Assembly: GCA_024638545.1 (NCBI GenBank)
Contig: JAHEKD010000062.1
Location: 1 to 9,072, forward strand
From: Gammaproteobacteria bacterium
GTDB lineage: Bacteria; Pseudomonadota; Gammaproteobacteria; Arenicellales; JAHEKD01
Reading direction: 5' to 3'
DNA length: 9,072 bases
Shown here: positions 1 through 6,377 of the stretch, one piece after another
How the letters are laid out: each line of letters begins with the position of its first letter
How positions within the stretch are numbered: position 1 is the stretch's first letter
Translations under genes and position numbers: made by a program
Notes under the pieces: generated by a model
Database searches by the model: none
Told to the model about the DNA's origin: nothing
What the model saw: only the letters and a program-made list of their open reading frames with translations

Positions 1-282
1 AAGCGTTTGGGCTGTTCTTACCTTGTTGACATTGACTGCAACCTGCGGCGGATCATTTTTCGCATCTATGAAATGGGTTCCGCCGTCAGTATATCTGGAC
101 TTCTGCACTTTCCAATCGGATACATATTCAATGCTGAAGCCCTGGACTTCATCTGAATATATTTTGTAACTGATTTGTGCAGAAGCAATCAGTGACCATA
201 GCAAAGCACCGAGACAAATTGCGATCTTGTAATTATGAAGGTTATTTATAGTATATCCCAGGGGTAATCTTGAGCTAAACAT
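1..282 (-). CDS. Exported PsbP-like protein, N-terminal part (runs off left edge)
   Basis: An open frame of 94 codons starts at ATG 282-280 and runs without a stop to base 1, so the C-terminal part lies outside the window. The first 35 or so residues look like a signal peptide: a longish polar start, then a hydrophobic core (IAICLGALLWSLIASA) ending in an ASA|Q-type cleavage site. The mature start contains GFSIEYVSDWKVQ, which resembles the opening of PsbP-like or DUF1795-like domains (GFSI-YP-DW-V pattern). That family assignment is from memory and only about 60 mature residues are visible, so function is unknown. No good Shine-Dalgarno sequence precedes the ATG, and no other Met lies nearby to serve as start. 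It lies 195 bp downstream of the LysM protein gene on the same strand, so co-transcription is possible but unproven. Confidence 0.6.
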   Translation of the reverse strand, partial: MFSSRLPLGYTINNLHNYKIAICLGALLWSLIASAQISYKIYSDEVQGFSIEYVSDWKVQKSRYTDGGTHFIDAKNDPPQVAVNVNKVRTAQTL

Positions 283-407
283 GATCAAAAAGTCTAACAA
301 TCTAACATCAACTACTCAATAGTTTCATCTGTAGTAACCAGAATTTAGTTCGGCCAGTCTGTTCCAGGCAAAGCTTAAACATTAAATAAAACCCATACCG
401 CCTGATC

Positions 408-436
408 ATTATATATTTTACAGAAACCGTTTTAGA
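408..436 (-). promoter_or_regulatory. Weak candidate promoter for the exported PsbP-like gene
   Basis: A perfect TATAAT lies on the minus strand at 413-408. With a 17-bp spacer the -35 position reads TCTAAA (436-431), matching only 3 of 6 consensus bases. It would give a leader of roughly 120 bases before the ATG at 282. In an AT-rich gap this may be chance. Confidence 0.2.
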
Positions 437-477
437 TAATAAGTCAAACGTGATTTCTGCGGTTGCTGAGTGCAGAT

Positions 478-2436
478 TTATTTCGCCTCAAGGTATTTGC
501 ATAAATTAGGAAATTTTTCACATGAACTGTAGGTTATCTCTTTTTCCTTGGTTTGAACTTTTCCAGGTTGCTGTATATTATTTTTTTCATTATTTGAAGC
601 GGCTGAAGGATTAACCATGTCGGCACTTTTTAGCCTTGCCTCCAGCTGCTCAACTTTAGTTTTTTCCTTTTGAAGTTCTTCAGCAGCAATTGACTCAATT
701 TCCTCAAAAGTTGATTCCAGCTTATCAATTTCCGATCTTATGTTATATGCCTTCTCAGAATCTGAATCTTCAGCAGCCAATAATTCCGCCTTGAGTGATG
801 TAATTGTTTCGATTAAGCGTAACCGTAAAATTGTCATCAGTGATTCATTTGCAGAAGCCCGCTCGTCAATGGGCTGGTTTTCCAGATCACTATCTTCCGG
901 GATTTTAATGCTTGCAATCTGATTTTCAGCTGTTTGCGCAATTTCCAGCTCTCTTACTTTTTGTTCAAGCGCTCTTTCCTGGGAATTAATCTTCGCCCGG
1001 GTCTTTTGCGCCTCTGTGCTGACGATTTTGTTTTCACTGTATTGCAATTGCTCCCGTTCGATAGCAACAATGGCTTGCTGTTGATTGTCTAAATCTGCAT
1101 CCCTATCCTTACGCTGGGCTTCTTGCAGTTCCTTCTCAAGTTCCTCCATCCGCGATTTCATCGCTTCAATTTCAAGCTTTGCCTGCTGCTGTATTGCGCT
1201 CAAGTCATGTTTCAACTGCTCAATTTCAAATGCAGCAATAGGTGAGAGCTCTAATTCATCTCTCGCCGGATCAGGGATCTCTGAGGTTTCAATCAGACTG
1301 GTATCATCCAGACTCTCATTATTACCCGGTGCACCAGATTCAGCGCCGGTATTTTGAGCATCTTCTTCCACTGTTTCTTCATCCAATACCTTGTCGTCAT
1401 CCGTGAGAGTCGTATTTTCCGGCGCTCTATGATCGGCCTGATCAGGATCACGCTCATCTTCGGAATCTTTGCCACCGCCTGAAGCAGCGGCCTGCTCCTG
1501 GTCGGCTTCGCCGGCAATACCGGCCTGCGCTTCAGTGGCCGGCGCTTCACTGTCCGCCCCGGTAGCACTGTCGCTGCCAGCGTCCGCAGCCTGCTCCTGG
1601 TCCGCTTCGTCGGCAATACCGGCCTGCGCTTCAGTGGCCGGCGCTTCACTGTCCGCCTCGGCAGCACTGTCGCTGCCAGCGTCCGCAGCCGGCTGTTGCG
1701 GCTGTGTCTCGGCGGCAGCCTGCTCCTGGTCCGCTTCGCCGGCAATACCGGCCTGCGCTTCAGTGGCCGGCGCTTCACTGTCCGCCCCGGCAGCACTGTC
1801 AGTATCTTCTTCAGCAACAGGCGCTTGCGCTTCTGTATCCGTCTCATTAGCGGTTGCAGGCGTGTTTTCCTGCATAATCGCATTAAGTGCTTTGGTCAGC
1901 TCGACATCCAGCATGGACTTCTTATCGACGATATCTTCTCCTAATAATTCTTCAAGCAGTGACGCTGCCTCTGCACTGATCGAGGCTGAACTTTCAGCTG
2001 TCTCGCCGTTTTCCGGATTTTCAGCAGCGCGGCCAGGCATTACCAAACCTGTGCGATTGTGGGTAATCCCCTCACCTAATATATCTGCCAGTGTACTCTG
2101 GCTTGTTTGATCCTCAACGGTCGGGACCGGTGTATTGTCAATGTCGTCTATGCAGGGAATATAGAGCCGTAAATCAATAGGCAATGAATTTTCCCTGATC
2201 GCAGTGTAGTTTGAATTGGCTTCTTTAATGAGTTTCCATTTTTGTCTGTCTCCGTAATACTTATCGGCAAGTGAAGACAGTGAGTCGCCTGTTTTCGTGG
2301 TATAAAACAGATCGCAGCTCTGACCAACAGCAATATCGATCATCATCAGGTGAAAACAAATCACAACCCACGAGTATATTTTCATGATGTTTTTCAGATT
2401 CTTTCTGTAATAACCAACTGTATTTTGTAACCCCAT
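478..2436 (-). CDS. Secreted LysM-domain protein with Ala/Glu-rich repeats and coiled coils
   Basis: The frame encodes 652 residues from ATG 2436. Residues 18-39 (M18 KIYSWVV...IAVGQ) form a normal short signal peptide, so I favour the inner ATG at 2385 (635 residues); the longer frame is given as the outer limit. A LysM domain follows at about 44-94, with the GDSLSSLADKYYGD core and a LYIP end, which predicts binding to peptidoglycan in the periplasm. Residues about 110-390 are acidic, Ala/Glu/Asp/Gln-rich and low complexity, with three nearly identical copies of a 28-residue unit at 213-240, 256-283 and 289-316. Long heptad-like helices at about 400-520 and 530-610 suggest coiled coils. The C-terminus carries C639 and C646, and C41 and C95 flank the LysM, so disulfides are possible. 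The architecture recalls FimV-like scaffolds, but the LysM is of the YgaU type and no FimV C-terminal domain is seen. Function is unknown. Confidence 0.85.
   Translation of the reverse strand: MGLQNTVGYYRKNLKNIMKIYSWVVICFHLMMIDIAVGQSCDLFYTTKTGDSLSSLADKYYGDRQKWKLIKEANSNYTAIRENSLPIDLRLYIPCIDDIDNTPVPTVEDQTSQSTLADILGEGITHNRTGLVMPGRAAENPENGETAESSASISAEAASLLEELLGEDIVDKKSMLDVELTKALNAIMQENTPATANETDTEAQAPVAEEDTDSAAGADSEAPATEAQAGIAGEADQEQAAAETQPQQPAADAGSDSAAEADSEAPATEAQAGIADEADQEQAADAGSDSATGADSEAPATEAQAGIAGEADQEQAAASGGGKDSEDERDPDQADHRAPENTTLTDDDKVLDEETVEEDAQNTGAESGAPGNNESLDDTSLIETSEIPDPARDELELSPIAAFEIEQLKHDLSAIQQQAKLEIEAMKSRMEELEKELQEAQRKDRDADLDNQQQAIVAIEREQLQYSENKIVSTEAQKTRAKINSQERALEQKVRELEIAQTAENQIASIKIPEDSDLENQPIDERASANESLMTILRLRLIETITSLKAELLAAEDSDSEKAYNIRSEIDKLESTFEEIESIAAEELQKEKTKVEQLEARLKSADMVNPSAASNNEKNNIQQPGKVQTKEKEITYSSCEKFPNLCKYLEAK
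1490..1800 (-). repeat. Three near-identical 83-bp in-frame repeats inside the LysM protein gene
   Basis: Copies lie at 1490-1572, 1589-1671 and 1718-1800. Compared base by base, copies 1 and 2 differ at 4 positions, 1 and 3 at 2, and 2 and 3 at 2. Copies 1 and 2 are each followed on the plus strand by an identical 16-base linker (1573-1588 and 1672-1687), so the duplicated unit is really 99 bp (33 codons). Copies 2 and 3 are 129 bp apart because of a 30-bp insert coding Gln/Pro-rich residues. All periods are multiples of three. The array is strikingly GC-rich against the AT-rich ends of the gene. Such similarity at silent sites points to recent duplication or ongoing homogenisation. Confidence 0.93.
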
Positions 2437-2442
2437 CTTCTA

Positions 2443-2471
2443 ATTATAGTACTACCCTAAATAATAGTTAA
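2443..2471 (-). promoter_or_regulatory. Candidate sigma70 promoter of the LysM protein gene
   Basis: On the minus strand TTAACT (2471-2466) and a perfect TATAAT (2448-2443) are separated by exactly 17 bases. Transcription would start near 2436. That is at the outer ATG, so either the mRNA is leaderless or translation begins at the inner ATG (2385) with a leader of about 50 bases. Neither start has a strong Shine-Dalgarno sequence. Confidence 0.5.
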
Positions 2472-2532
2472 CAAGACGAACGTAACGCCTGCATATTTAT
2501 TGCACCAATCTAACCCAGAATCATAGTTTTTA

Positions 2533-2547
2533 ACAGTAAAATACTGT
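2533..2547. repeat. AT-rich palindrome between the DUF6165-like and LysM genes
   Basis: ACAGTA (2533-2538) and TACTGT (2542-2547) are perfect inverted arms around AAA. The symmetry extends outward with one mismatch, and a further ATACTG half-site follows at about 2550-2555. It lies 17 bp beyond the stop of the DUF6165-like gene and about 60-70 bp upstream of the LysM -35 box. It could be an operator or a weak 3' hairpin; no U-tract supports a rho-independent terminator. Confidence 0.4.
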
Positions 2548-2563
2548 AAATACTGAATTAGTC

Positions 2564-2974
2564 TTATTCAACACCCCTATCATAAAGCCTTGGACCAAAT
2601 GCAAGTGATGGTAGTTCAGTATCAATTTCATGTTTCAATTTATGTCGATCGGTATTCAGTGAAAAAATTTTTTTTGCTGTTTTAGCGAAAAATTCAATTT
2701 CAGAGGCTGCAGGTGAGCGCACCAGGTCCTCTAAATCCCAGAGTTCGGCATGAACAAGTGCAAGTTGTGCACTTGCCCGCCTGACTTTTTCAGAGAAATT
2801 TACGATATTTGTATATTCATTCTGATGATGATCTATCCATTTTTGTAGCTGCGCGGTATTCGTCCTTCCTGCCTGTTTAAATTTTTCCAACTTTAATGTA
2901 CTGATCAAAAACCGATCCAAAAATTCAGATACCGGCAGCGCTAATGTGACTTCACCAAGTGATTTTTCAATCAT
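2564..2974 (-). CDS. DUF6165-like small protein, coupled to the glycosyltransferase
   Basis: The protein has 136 residues from ATG 2974. This start is chosen because AAAGGAG lies 6 bases upstream (2987-2981). A frame extended to 3031 would add 19 residues inside the glycosyltransferase gene without such a site. No signal peptide or membrane segment is visible and the protein looks mainly helical. The pattern SLGEV near the N-terminus, then LVHAELWDLEDLVR, a Phe-rich helix, NTDRHKLKHEID and a final LYDR matches my memory of DUF6165, a family of about 130 residues with SIGEL, LWDIED and NDxRaaiKreIN signatures often found beside glycosyltransferases. The biochemical role is unknown. The start overlaps the glycosyltransferase stop by 8 bases (2967-2974), so the two are surely co-transcribed and probably translationally coupled, pointing to a shared job in surface glycan assembly. 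Confidence 0.8.
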   Translation of the reverse strand: MIEKSLGEVTLALPVSEFLDRFLISTLKLEKFKQAGRTNTAQLQKWIDHHQNEYTNIVNFSEKVRRASAQLALVHAELWDLEDLVRSPAASEIEFFAKTAKKIFSLNTDRHKLKHEIDTELPSLAFGPRLYDRGVE

Positions 2975-4028
2975 GTTGTGCTCCTTTAATAATATTAGGA
3001 TTATCTTCCAGCATGGCATCAACTCGTTCAATCACCATTTGTGGATGAATCTTCAGATAGTAATCACGCAGGTTCTCCTTGAAGTTTTTTCTTATTCGGT
3101 TATTTACATTCTCGACATCAGTAATGTCTATGGCTTGATGATATGGATCCGGATAATTAGGTATCCAGCCTGTTTTGGAGAATAAGGGTGAAAAAATAGA
3201 AAATGTTGATGTGCCTACGGCTTGCGCAATATGCCGTGGACCACCATCGTTTCCAATAAAAAAATCAACACATCTGAGCAGACAGGCGAGATCACGAGTG
3301 CTGGGTGCCTGCGGCTGTGTAAATACATTCCTATTTTGTTGAACCCTGGCGGCAATTTTCTTAACCGCATCTTCTTCACCCGGTCCATAGACAAAGTAAA
3401 GCTGTGCCCCGTATTTTCGCACCAGATGGTCTGACAGCTTAACAAAATAGTCCGCTGGCCAGATTTTGTAATCACGGCGGCTGTATACCATCATTGCGAT
3501 CAGGGGCTTATCAGCACTAATGCCTGCGGCATTCAGCGCTGCTTTCATCCTCATGATCTCATTATCATTTAAATCGATGTCAATACTGTAATCGTACTTG
3601 AGCGGTATATTCAGCGCTTCCAGCACCGGCACCTTTCGTCGCCCAGCACCATCACCGAGGTTGTGAACCTTATTCCGGTACAGGCGTGTCCGCAGCTTTT
3701 TATTTAGAAAGCCGGCCTGTATTTTTGCACCACTGAAACAGGTTATTAGCAAACTCGTCGGGGTATTGATGATATCCAGCACAGCATCATAGTGTTGCTC
3801 ACGAATCGTCTTGAGCAGGCAAAAAAAGGCGGTTTTGCTATTGCGATGCTCCGGAGACATCACGACAACCTTATCAATTGAGCGATGATCTTCGAATAAT
3901 GGCGCAATGTGCTCATAAACCATGAAATGAATTTCAACATTTGGGGCTGATTTTCGCAACGTATTGCAAACGGGTAATGCTAAAATTGAGTCACCAATTT
4001 GTTTTAGCCTTACAATTAGGACTTTCAT
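2967..4028 (-). CDS. Glycosyltransferase family 9 (heptosyltransferase-like)
   Basis: This protein of 353 residues has the GT9 fold pattern of LPS heptosyltransferases such as WaaC, WaaF and RfaQ. The N-terminal signature VRLKQIGDSILALPV (residues 6-20) contains D13, the position of the catalytic aspartate in WaaC. YKIWP (187-191) matches the conserved (K/R)xWP acceptor-side motif. The C-terminal nucleotide-sugar motif is GNDGGPRHIAQAVG (259-272), with D261 and H267; the usual Met before His is Arg here. Known family members transfer ADP-heptose or related sugars to lipid A-core on the cytoplasmic face of the inner membrane. Acceptor and sugar cannot be read from sequence, so no waa name is given. 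It is the first gene of a minus-strand unit with the DUF6165-like gene. The ATG at 4028 has no strong ribosome binding site but sits directly before the family signature. Confidence 0.9.
   Translation of the reverse strand: MKVLIVRLKQIGDSILALPVCNTLRKSAPNVEIHFMVYEHIAPLFEDHRSIDKVVVMSPEHRNSKTAFFCLLKTIREQHYDAVLDIINTPTSLLITCFSGAKIQAGFLNKKLRTRLYRNKVHNLGDGAGRRKVPVLEALNIPLKYDYSIDIDLNDNEIMRMKAALNAAGISADKPLIAMMVYSRRDYKIWPADYFVKLSDHLVRKYGAQLYFVYGPGEEDAVKKIAARVQQNRNVFTQPQAPSTRDLACLLRCVDFFIGNDGGPRHIAQAVGTSTFSIFSPLFSKTGWIPNYPDPYHQAIDITDVENVNNRIRKNFKENLRDYYLKIHPQMVIERVDAMLEDNPNIIKGAQHD
2981..2987 (-). promoter_or_regulatory. Strong Shine-Dalgarno site that fixes the DUF6165-like start
   Basis: AAAGGAG on the minus strand sits 6 bases before ATG 2974, inside the last codons of the upstream glycosyltransferase gene. 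It is one of the two best ribosome binding sites in the window, the other preceding the BON-LysM gene. Confidence 0.85.
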
Positions 4029-4085
4029 GTCTGTTTAAACGAAGTATATTTACGCTAGGCAATTCTAACATTCGGGGGCCTGCCA
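4029..4085. promoter_or_regulatory. Divergent intergenic region, glycosyltransferase / HAD phosphatase
   Basis: These 57 bp must hold the starts of both genes. A TATACT on the minus strand (4048-4043) and a TATATT on the plus strand (4045-4050) overlap, but each has only a 3-of-6 match at its -35 position, so exact promoters are uncertain. A GGGGG run at 4074-4078 may act as ribosome binding site for the phosphatase gene, 7 bases before its ATG. Confidence 0.35.
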
Positions 4086-4847
4086 ATGCCTGAAATTATT
4101 CTCGATAATAACCGCTTTGATATTGAAGGTATTGTTTTCGATAAAGACGGTACATTAATCGATTTCCATGCGACCTGGGGTCCAATATTACGTGACGCGG
4201 TTGACCGCCTGCTCGAGCCATTCGCTGACAAAAACGTAATCAGGCATGCTATTTATATGACCCTGGGTGTCGATCAAGACAGTATGCGGGCCGGTGATGG
4301 CCCGTATTCGACATCAACATTTGACAAAATATATACGGTGGTAACTACTGTGCTTTACCAGCACGGAATGAACTGGACACAAGCGGAACAGCGCGTCGAA
4401 GAAATCTTCAAGAGAGCAGCACAAACGCCTCCCACACTGGCACAACTCACCCCTACTGCCGATTTGCCGGCTCTGTTCAGGACGCTGGAGATTAACGGCA
4501 TAAAGGTTGGTCTGGCAACAGCGGATAATCGTCACGGCACAATAGACACGCTCGAAAAACTGCAGTGCCATCGGGAGTCATTATTCATTGCCTGTGGCGA
4601 CGATTCCGGATTACCCTCAAAGCCGGACCCGGCACTTTTGGATATCTTCTCAGGGCACTGGGGTACAACAACCGATAAAATTGCCATGGTGGGCGATACC
4701 GTCGGTGATCTGCACATGGCCAAATTAGCCGGTGCTGTATCTATTGGTGTTCTAACCGGTGCGGGTACCGTGAAAATGCTTGAGCCTTATTCCGATGCTA
4801 TTGTTGACTCCATCGAACAAATACGCATTTCCACCACCTTAAAATAA
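4086..4847 (+). CDS. HAD-superfamily phosphatase (phosphoglycolate-phosphatase-like)
   Basis: The 253-residue protein carries the four HAD motifs in order. Motif I is FDKDGT (18-23), with nucleophile D19 and acid/base D21; the middle residue is Lys rather than the more usual Leu. Motif II is T145 in GLATAD, motif III is K179 in SKPDP, and motif IV is GDTVGD (203-208) with D204 and D208. The stretch from about 30 to 110 is helical and fits a C1 cap, placing it with phosphoglycolate phosphatase and beta-phosphoglucomutase relatives. It should be a soluble Mg-dependent phosphatase acting on a small phosphate ester. The substrate is not readable, so gph is not assigned. It has its own promoter region facing away from the glycosyltransferase and converges on the ddl gene with 15 bp between stops. 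No link in function with either neighbour is evident. Confidence 0.88.
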   Translation: MPEIILDNNRFDIEGIVFDKDGTLIDFHATWGPILRDAVDRLLEPFADKNVIRHAIYMTLGVDQDSMRAGDGPYSTSTFDKIYTVVTTVLYQHGMNWTQAEQRVEEIFKRAAQTPPTLAQLTPTADLPALFRTLEINGIKVGLATADNRHGTIDTLEKLQCHRESLFIACGDDSGLPSKPDPALLDIFSGHWGTTTDKIAMVGDTVGDLHMAKLAGAVSIGVLTGAGTVKMLEPYSDAIVDSIEQIRISTTLK

Positions 4848-4862
4848 TTCTAACTAGTAAGA

Positions 4863-5966
4863 TTATAATTTTACTTTAAGCAATTGTTTTTGTTTTGATT
4901 TTTCAATTCCTAGTGAAATCAGCTGATCTATCAATTCGCCATAATCAATCCCCGACGCCTGCCACAATTTAGGATACATGCTGATTGGCGTAAACCCCGG
5001 CATGGTATTAACTTCATTGATATAAACAACCTGACTGTCCTGTGACACAAAAAAGTCGACACGTGCAAGCCCGCTGCCGTCAATTGCCTGGAATGCCTTA
5101 ACGGCCAGGCTACGTACTGTCTCAGCTGCCGGTTCTGAAATTCTGGCCGGAATGATCAATTCAGATTTGTCATCGATATATTTTGTCTCATAATCATAGA
5201 ATTCGTTGCCCGGTACAATCTCACCAACAACCGATGCCCTGGGATTTTCGTTGCCCAAAATTGCACACTCAACTTCCCGGTATCCCTGAGCTGATTCTTC
5301 AATGATAATCTTCAAATCGTAATCAAATGCCAGCCTTATACCCCGGGCGAGCTCATTTGAGTCATGTGCCTTGGTAATGCCTACGCTGGAACCCATATTC
5401 GCGGGTTTAATGAAGACAGGGTATTCAAATCGTGCCTCGATTTTTTTAATGATTGCTGACTCAGACCGCCGCCAATCATGCACTCTGAACGCCTGAAAAT
5501 CTGTTTGTGGAATATCGGCAGACATAAATGCCTGTTTTGCCAGAACTTTGTCCATTGCGAGCGCAGAAGCTGCGACACCGCAACCTACGTACGGCAGGTT
5601 TGCCAGTTCAAACAAGCCTTGAACAGTACCATCTTCACCGTGTGGTCCGTGTAGAACCGGAAAAATAATATCCAGATCTGTGATCGCCTCATCTATGACG
5701 TCGGATTGATTGCGCCTGATTTGGCGATTCGCACCCGTATAGTCCAGGCTTACCGGCAGCAGGGATTGCTCATCAACTGTTTTATATGATAGCGCCTTGT
5801 TTTGATCTTCAGCTAACAACCACTGCCCTTGATGAGTGATGCCAATCAGACTGATCTCGTACCTGGATCTGTCGATCGCAGCAACGACGGACCTGGCTGA
5901 TACAAGTGACACCTCGTGCTCTGCGGATTGCCCGCCGAATAAAACGCCCACCTTTATTTTTTCCAT
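4863..5966 (-). CDS. ddlA: D-alanine--D-alanine ligase, DdlA type
   Basis: This cytoplasmic ATP-grasp enzyme joins two D-alanines to make the dipeptide at the end of the peptidoglycan stem. At 367 residues it matches DdlA (about 364) rather than the shorter DdlB (about 306). Visible signatures are FGGQSAEHEVSL (10-21, with E16), LHGPHGEDG (105-113), the ATP-grasp KPANMGSSVGI (187-197), the omega-loop EFYDYETKY (255-263), ARVDFF (301-306) and INEVNTMPG (316-324). The metal ligands would be D304, E318 and N320. The omega-loop Tyr (about Y257) is present. In VanA-type D-Ala-D-Lac ligases it is replaced, so normal D-Ala-D-Ala specificity is expected. ATG 5966 is followed directly by the conserved MEKIKVGVLFGG start; only a modest GGA-type ribosome binding site precedes it. 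The gene stands alone, not in a mur-fts cluster, which also fits ddlA. Confidence 0.95.
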   Translation of the reverse strand: MEKIKVGVLFGGQSAEHEVSLVSARSVVAAIDRSRYEISLIGITHQGQWLLAEDQNKALSYKTVDEQSLLPVSLDYTGANRQIRRNQSDVIDEAITDLDIIFPVLHGPHGEDGTVQGLFELANLPYVGCGVAASALAMDKVLAKQAFMSADIPQTDFQAFRVHDWRRSESAIIKKIEARFEYPVFIKPANMGSSVGITKAHDSNELARGIRLAFDYDLKIIIEESAQGYREVECAILGNENPRASVVGEIVPGNEFYDYETKYIDDKSELIIPARISEPAAETVRSLAVKAFQAIDGSGLARVDFFVSQDSQVVYINEVNTMPGFTPISMYPKLWQASGIDYGELIDQLISLGIEKSKQKQLLKVKL

Positions 5967-5996
5967 CTTGTATTCCGGTTTAAAGAGCCAGTTTAA

Positions 5997-6011
5997 TGAT
6001 AATGATTCGTA
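5997..6011. promoter_or_regulatory. Fur-box-like partial palindrome upstream of ddlA and the small membrane gene
   Basis: Measured against the 7-1-7 Fur consensus, the left half TGATAAT is perfect (5997-6003) and the right half ATTCGTA matches 4 of 7 positions, for 11 of 14 in total. It lies between two divergent genes about 31 bp from ddlA and 56 bp from the small gene. AT-rich spacers produce such matches by chance, so this is only a candidate. Confidence 0.2.
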
Positions 6012-6066
6012 ACCAAGAGTATGATAGTCTCTCGATTCTGTCTACAGTAATAAATCGGGCAACCAC

Positions 6067-6216
6067 ATGGTCTATTTAATTAGCGAAATCCTTCTTTATC
6101 TACTCGCCGCTCTGTTGATCGGCTTCATCATGGGTTGGGTCTTGCGCGGGATGCAGGTTGATCGCTATACACGCTCTTTGCAAATCGAACTTGACAAGAA
6201 AAAAACGGAAAATTAA
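6067..6216 (+). CDS. Small single-pass membrane protein, 49 residues
   Basis: ATG 6067 opens a 49-codon frame ending at TAA 6214-6216. The frame upstream holds no other start codon before a stop at about 6025. Residues 5-27 form one strong membrane helix (ISEILLYLLAALLIGFIMGWVLR) followed by a basic and polar cytoplasmic-type tail rich in Asp, Arg and Lys and ending in KKKTEN. The positive residues after the helix predict N-out, C-in topology. The GF-MGW-LR end of the helix resembles small orphan membrane proteins I recall in proteobacteria, but I cannot name a family or function. The ribosome binding site is weak (CGGG about 6 bases before the ATG). It is divergent from ddlA and lies 161 bp upstream of the BON-LysM gene on the same strand. 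The clean helix and charge distribution favour a real gene. Confidence 0.6.
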   Translation: MVYLISEILLYLLAALLIGFIMGWVLRGMQVDRYTRSLQIELDKKKTEN

Positions 6217-6377
6217 AGACTGTAGATTTTATTTTTCGGTCAGCACACCTTGACGACACCTGCTTCAGGCTTGCCATGCCAAAGATCGTTAATTTTGGCG
6301 CCGATAATGTCCCAAGGTTCTGCATAATGTTGTATAGTTTAGCCACTTAAAAACAACCTCATTTAAGGAGTACTGAG
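6217..6377 (+). other. Leader region of the BON-LysM gene, no gene seen
   Basis: This stretch holds no convincing open frame and no terminator after the small membrane gene. A short CCTG/CAGG hairpin lies near 6259-6269. Possible -10 elements CATAAT and TATAGT lie near 6323-6341 without good -35 partners. It ends with AAGGAG at 6365-6370, 7 bases before ATG 6378, a strong Shine-Dalgarno site that fixes the next start. Confidence 0.5.

Noticed and set aside
283..477. tRNA, small RNA or terminator between the LysM and PsbP-like genes
   Set aside because: No cloverleaf, no GC-rich hairpin and no T-run were found. A CAGAAA/TTTCTG inverted pair near 421-467 has a long loop and no other support.
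1469..2110. A 213-codon plus-strand frame and a 196-codon minus-strand frame within the LysM gene repeats
   Set aside because: Both are shadows of the biased GC-rich repeat block. Their translations are low-complexity Ala/Ser or Arg strings with no domain, while the 652-codon frame carries a signal peptide, LysM and coiled coils.
2975..3031. Longer start for the DUF6165-like gene at 3031
   Set aside because: It lies deep inside the glycosyltransferase gene without a ribosome binding site. ATG 2974 has AAAGGAG at ideal spacing, and the family-like SLGEV segment starts right after it.
4841..4880. AT-rich imperfect inverted repeat between the convergent HAD and ddlA stops as a bidirectional terminator
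   Set aside because: CTTAAA and TTTAAG arms exist, but the stem is AT-only and imperfect, with no GC core.
6128..6346. A 72-codon minus-strand frame across the gap before the BON-LysM gene
   Set aside because: It has no ribosome binding site, no recognisable motif, and overlaps the better-supported 49-codon membrane protein on the opposite strand.
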